From: Conus ventricosus
Lineage: Eukaryota > Mollusca > Gastropoda > Neogastropoda > Conidae
Direction of reading: 5' to 3'
Length of the DNA stretch: 21,771 bases
NCBI GenBank assembly: GCA_018398815.1
Contig: JAFLJL010014248.1
Span: 1-21,771 of the forward strand
Positions within the stretch are counted from its first letter, which is position 1, and the number at the start of each line of letters is the position of its first letter. The notes beneath the pieces are model-generated. The model searched no databases, was not told where the DNA came from, and was given only the letters and a program-made list of their open reading frames with translations. The position numbers were made by a program, and so were the translations under genes. This document shows positions 21,075 through 21,771 of this stretch, in pieces.

Positions 21075-21109
<35 letters not shown>
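21075..21109 (+). repeat. (GA)n microsatellite
   Basis: About 17 uninterrupted GA dinucleotides. Confidence 0.95.
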
Positions 21110-21112
<3 letters not shown>

Positions 21113-21771
21113 TACTGTGGAACCACAAAAAATCCCTAACCTTTCCCTGTTTGTTCGTCCTTTTCTCCCCGTTCTCAAAAAAAAAAAAAAAAAAAAAACA
21201 AGAAAAAAGACAAGAAACAAAAGAAAAAAGTGAAGGAAAAAAAAGAAGAAAAGCTAGCCAAAGACACACAACAGGTAATAAAATTCCTATAAATAACCCC
21301 CCAATCCATTTTCACGCGTCCATCAATGATCAACACCTCCATACACACACACACCCCCCCCTGATCACCCTCATCGATGCCATCGCACGAGCTCCTCTTT
21401 TCATTGGTCGATAGCATCTTTTTTTTGTCACATGCATGCCAAATTGGGCCATGTGACTGGCTGTCAGACTGGCTCACAGGTCAGAGCTGTCGAGCCAAGT
21501 GGCAAAGTTTGGGATTTCAGAGTTAGTCCTCGGCCAACAACGGTCAGTGTGTTTGACAGAATAGCACAAAAACAGCAAGAGTAATGTGCTGCTCTGCATT
21601 TGCATTACACTGTACTGTCCTTTACTTTACTGTTATAATAATGATGATCATAATTAATAACGATTATGTATGGCGCTTGATCTTACATCAAAAACTAACG
21701 TTAAATACCGAAAGGTTAAAGAAAGCAAGGATATTATAAATACCGAAAGGGTTTTTAAAAAAAAAAAAAAA
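21110..21771. other. Unassigned right edge, A-rich
   Basis: A 22-base A-run (21177-21198) followed by an A-rich purine stretch to about 21255, a short CA/C tract (21342-21360), then AT-rich sequence. A 13-base word AAATACCGAAAGG occurs at 21703 and 21738. The final 15 bases are A. The ATAATAATGATGATCATAATTAATAACG...GGCGCTT stretch near 21635-21680 resembles degraded dispersed repeats of marine invertebrates, but I cannot assign a family. Confidence 0.4.

Overview
The window looks like repeat-rich DNA from an invertebrate animal genome. A marine lophotrochozoan or mollusc is my best guess, but no marker gene fixes the taxon. Long (GA)n/(GT)n/(CA)n tracts, homopolymers and decayed retrotransposons make up nearly everything I can identify. 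I find no host protein-coding gene, rRNA or intact tRNA gene. Conserved protein motifs hop between frames every few tens of bases. The cause is either old inactivated copies, uncorrected long-read indels, or both.

The main structure is a nest of two retroelements, both on the minus strand. The outer one is a non-LTR (LINE-like) retrotransposon. Its apurinic-type endonuclease/reverse transcriptase ORF2 is split: the first part of the endonuclease lies at about 16175-16500, and the rest of the endonuclease, the RT and the C-terminal tail lie at about 5456-8116. The inner one is an LTR retrotransposon of about 8.05 kb (8117-16169) that landed inside the endonuclease. Its two direct LTRs (about 1.95 and 2.0 kb) are flanked by a near-identical 5-bp target-site duplication (ttgaa / atgaa). 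The primer-binding site next to the 5' LTR matches the 3' end of tRNA-Ala. A purine-rich tract abuts the 3' LTR. The 4.1-kb interior encodes a Gag-like protein (charged/coiled-coil N-terminal part, SCAN/Gag-capsid-like segment, CCHC zinc knuckle) and a short protease-like stretch with an LRDTG motif. I can find no RT, RNase H or integrase, so it looks like a non-autonomous gag-protease element.

Upstream of ORF2 in its own direction, at about 17147-20173, lies a long frameshifted ORF1-like region. In order it holds an N-terminal conserved module, an 11-residue proline-rich tandem repeat, a coiled coil, an SGNH-hydrolase/esterase-like segment and a proline/tyrosine-rich tail. It is collinear with ORF2 and is probably the ORF1 of the same non-LTR element, though it could belong to a second one.

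The left 5 kb and the right 1.5 kb are mainly microsatellites, homopolymers and unassigned low-GC sequence. A 39-bp tandem repeat of four units lies at 20402-20557.
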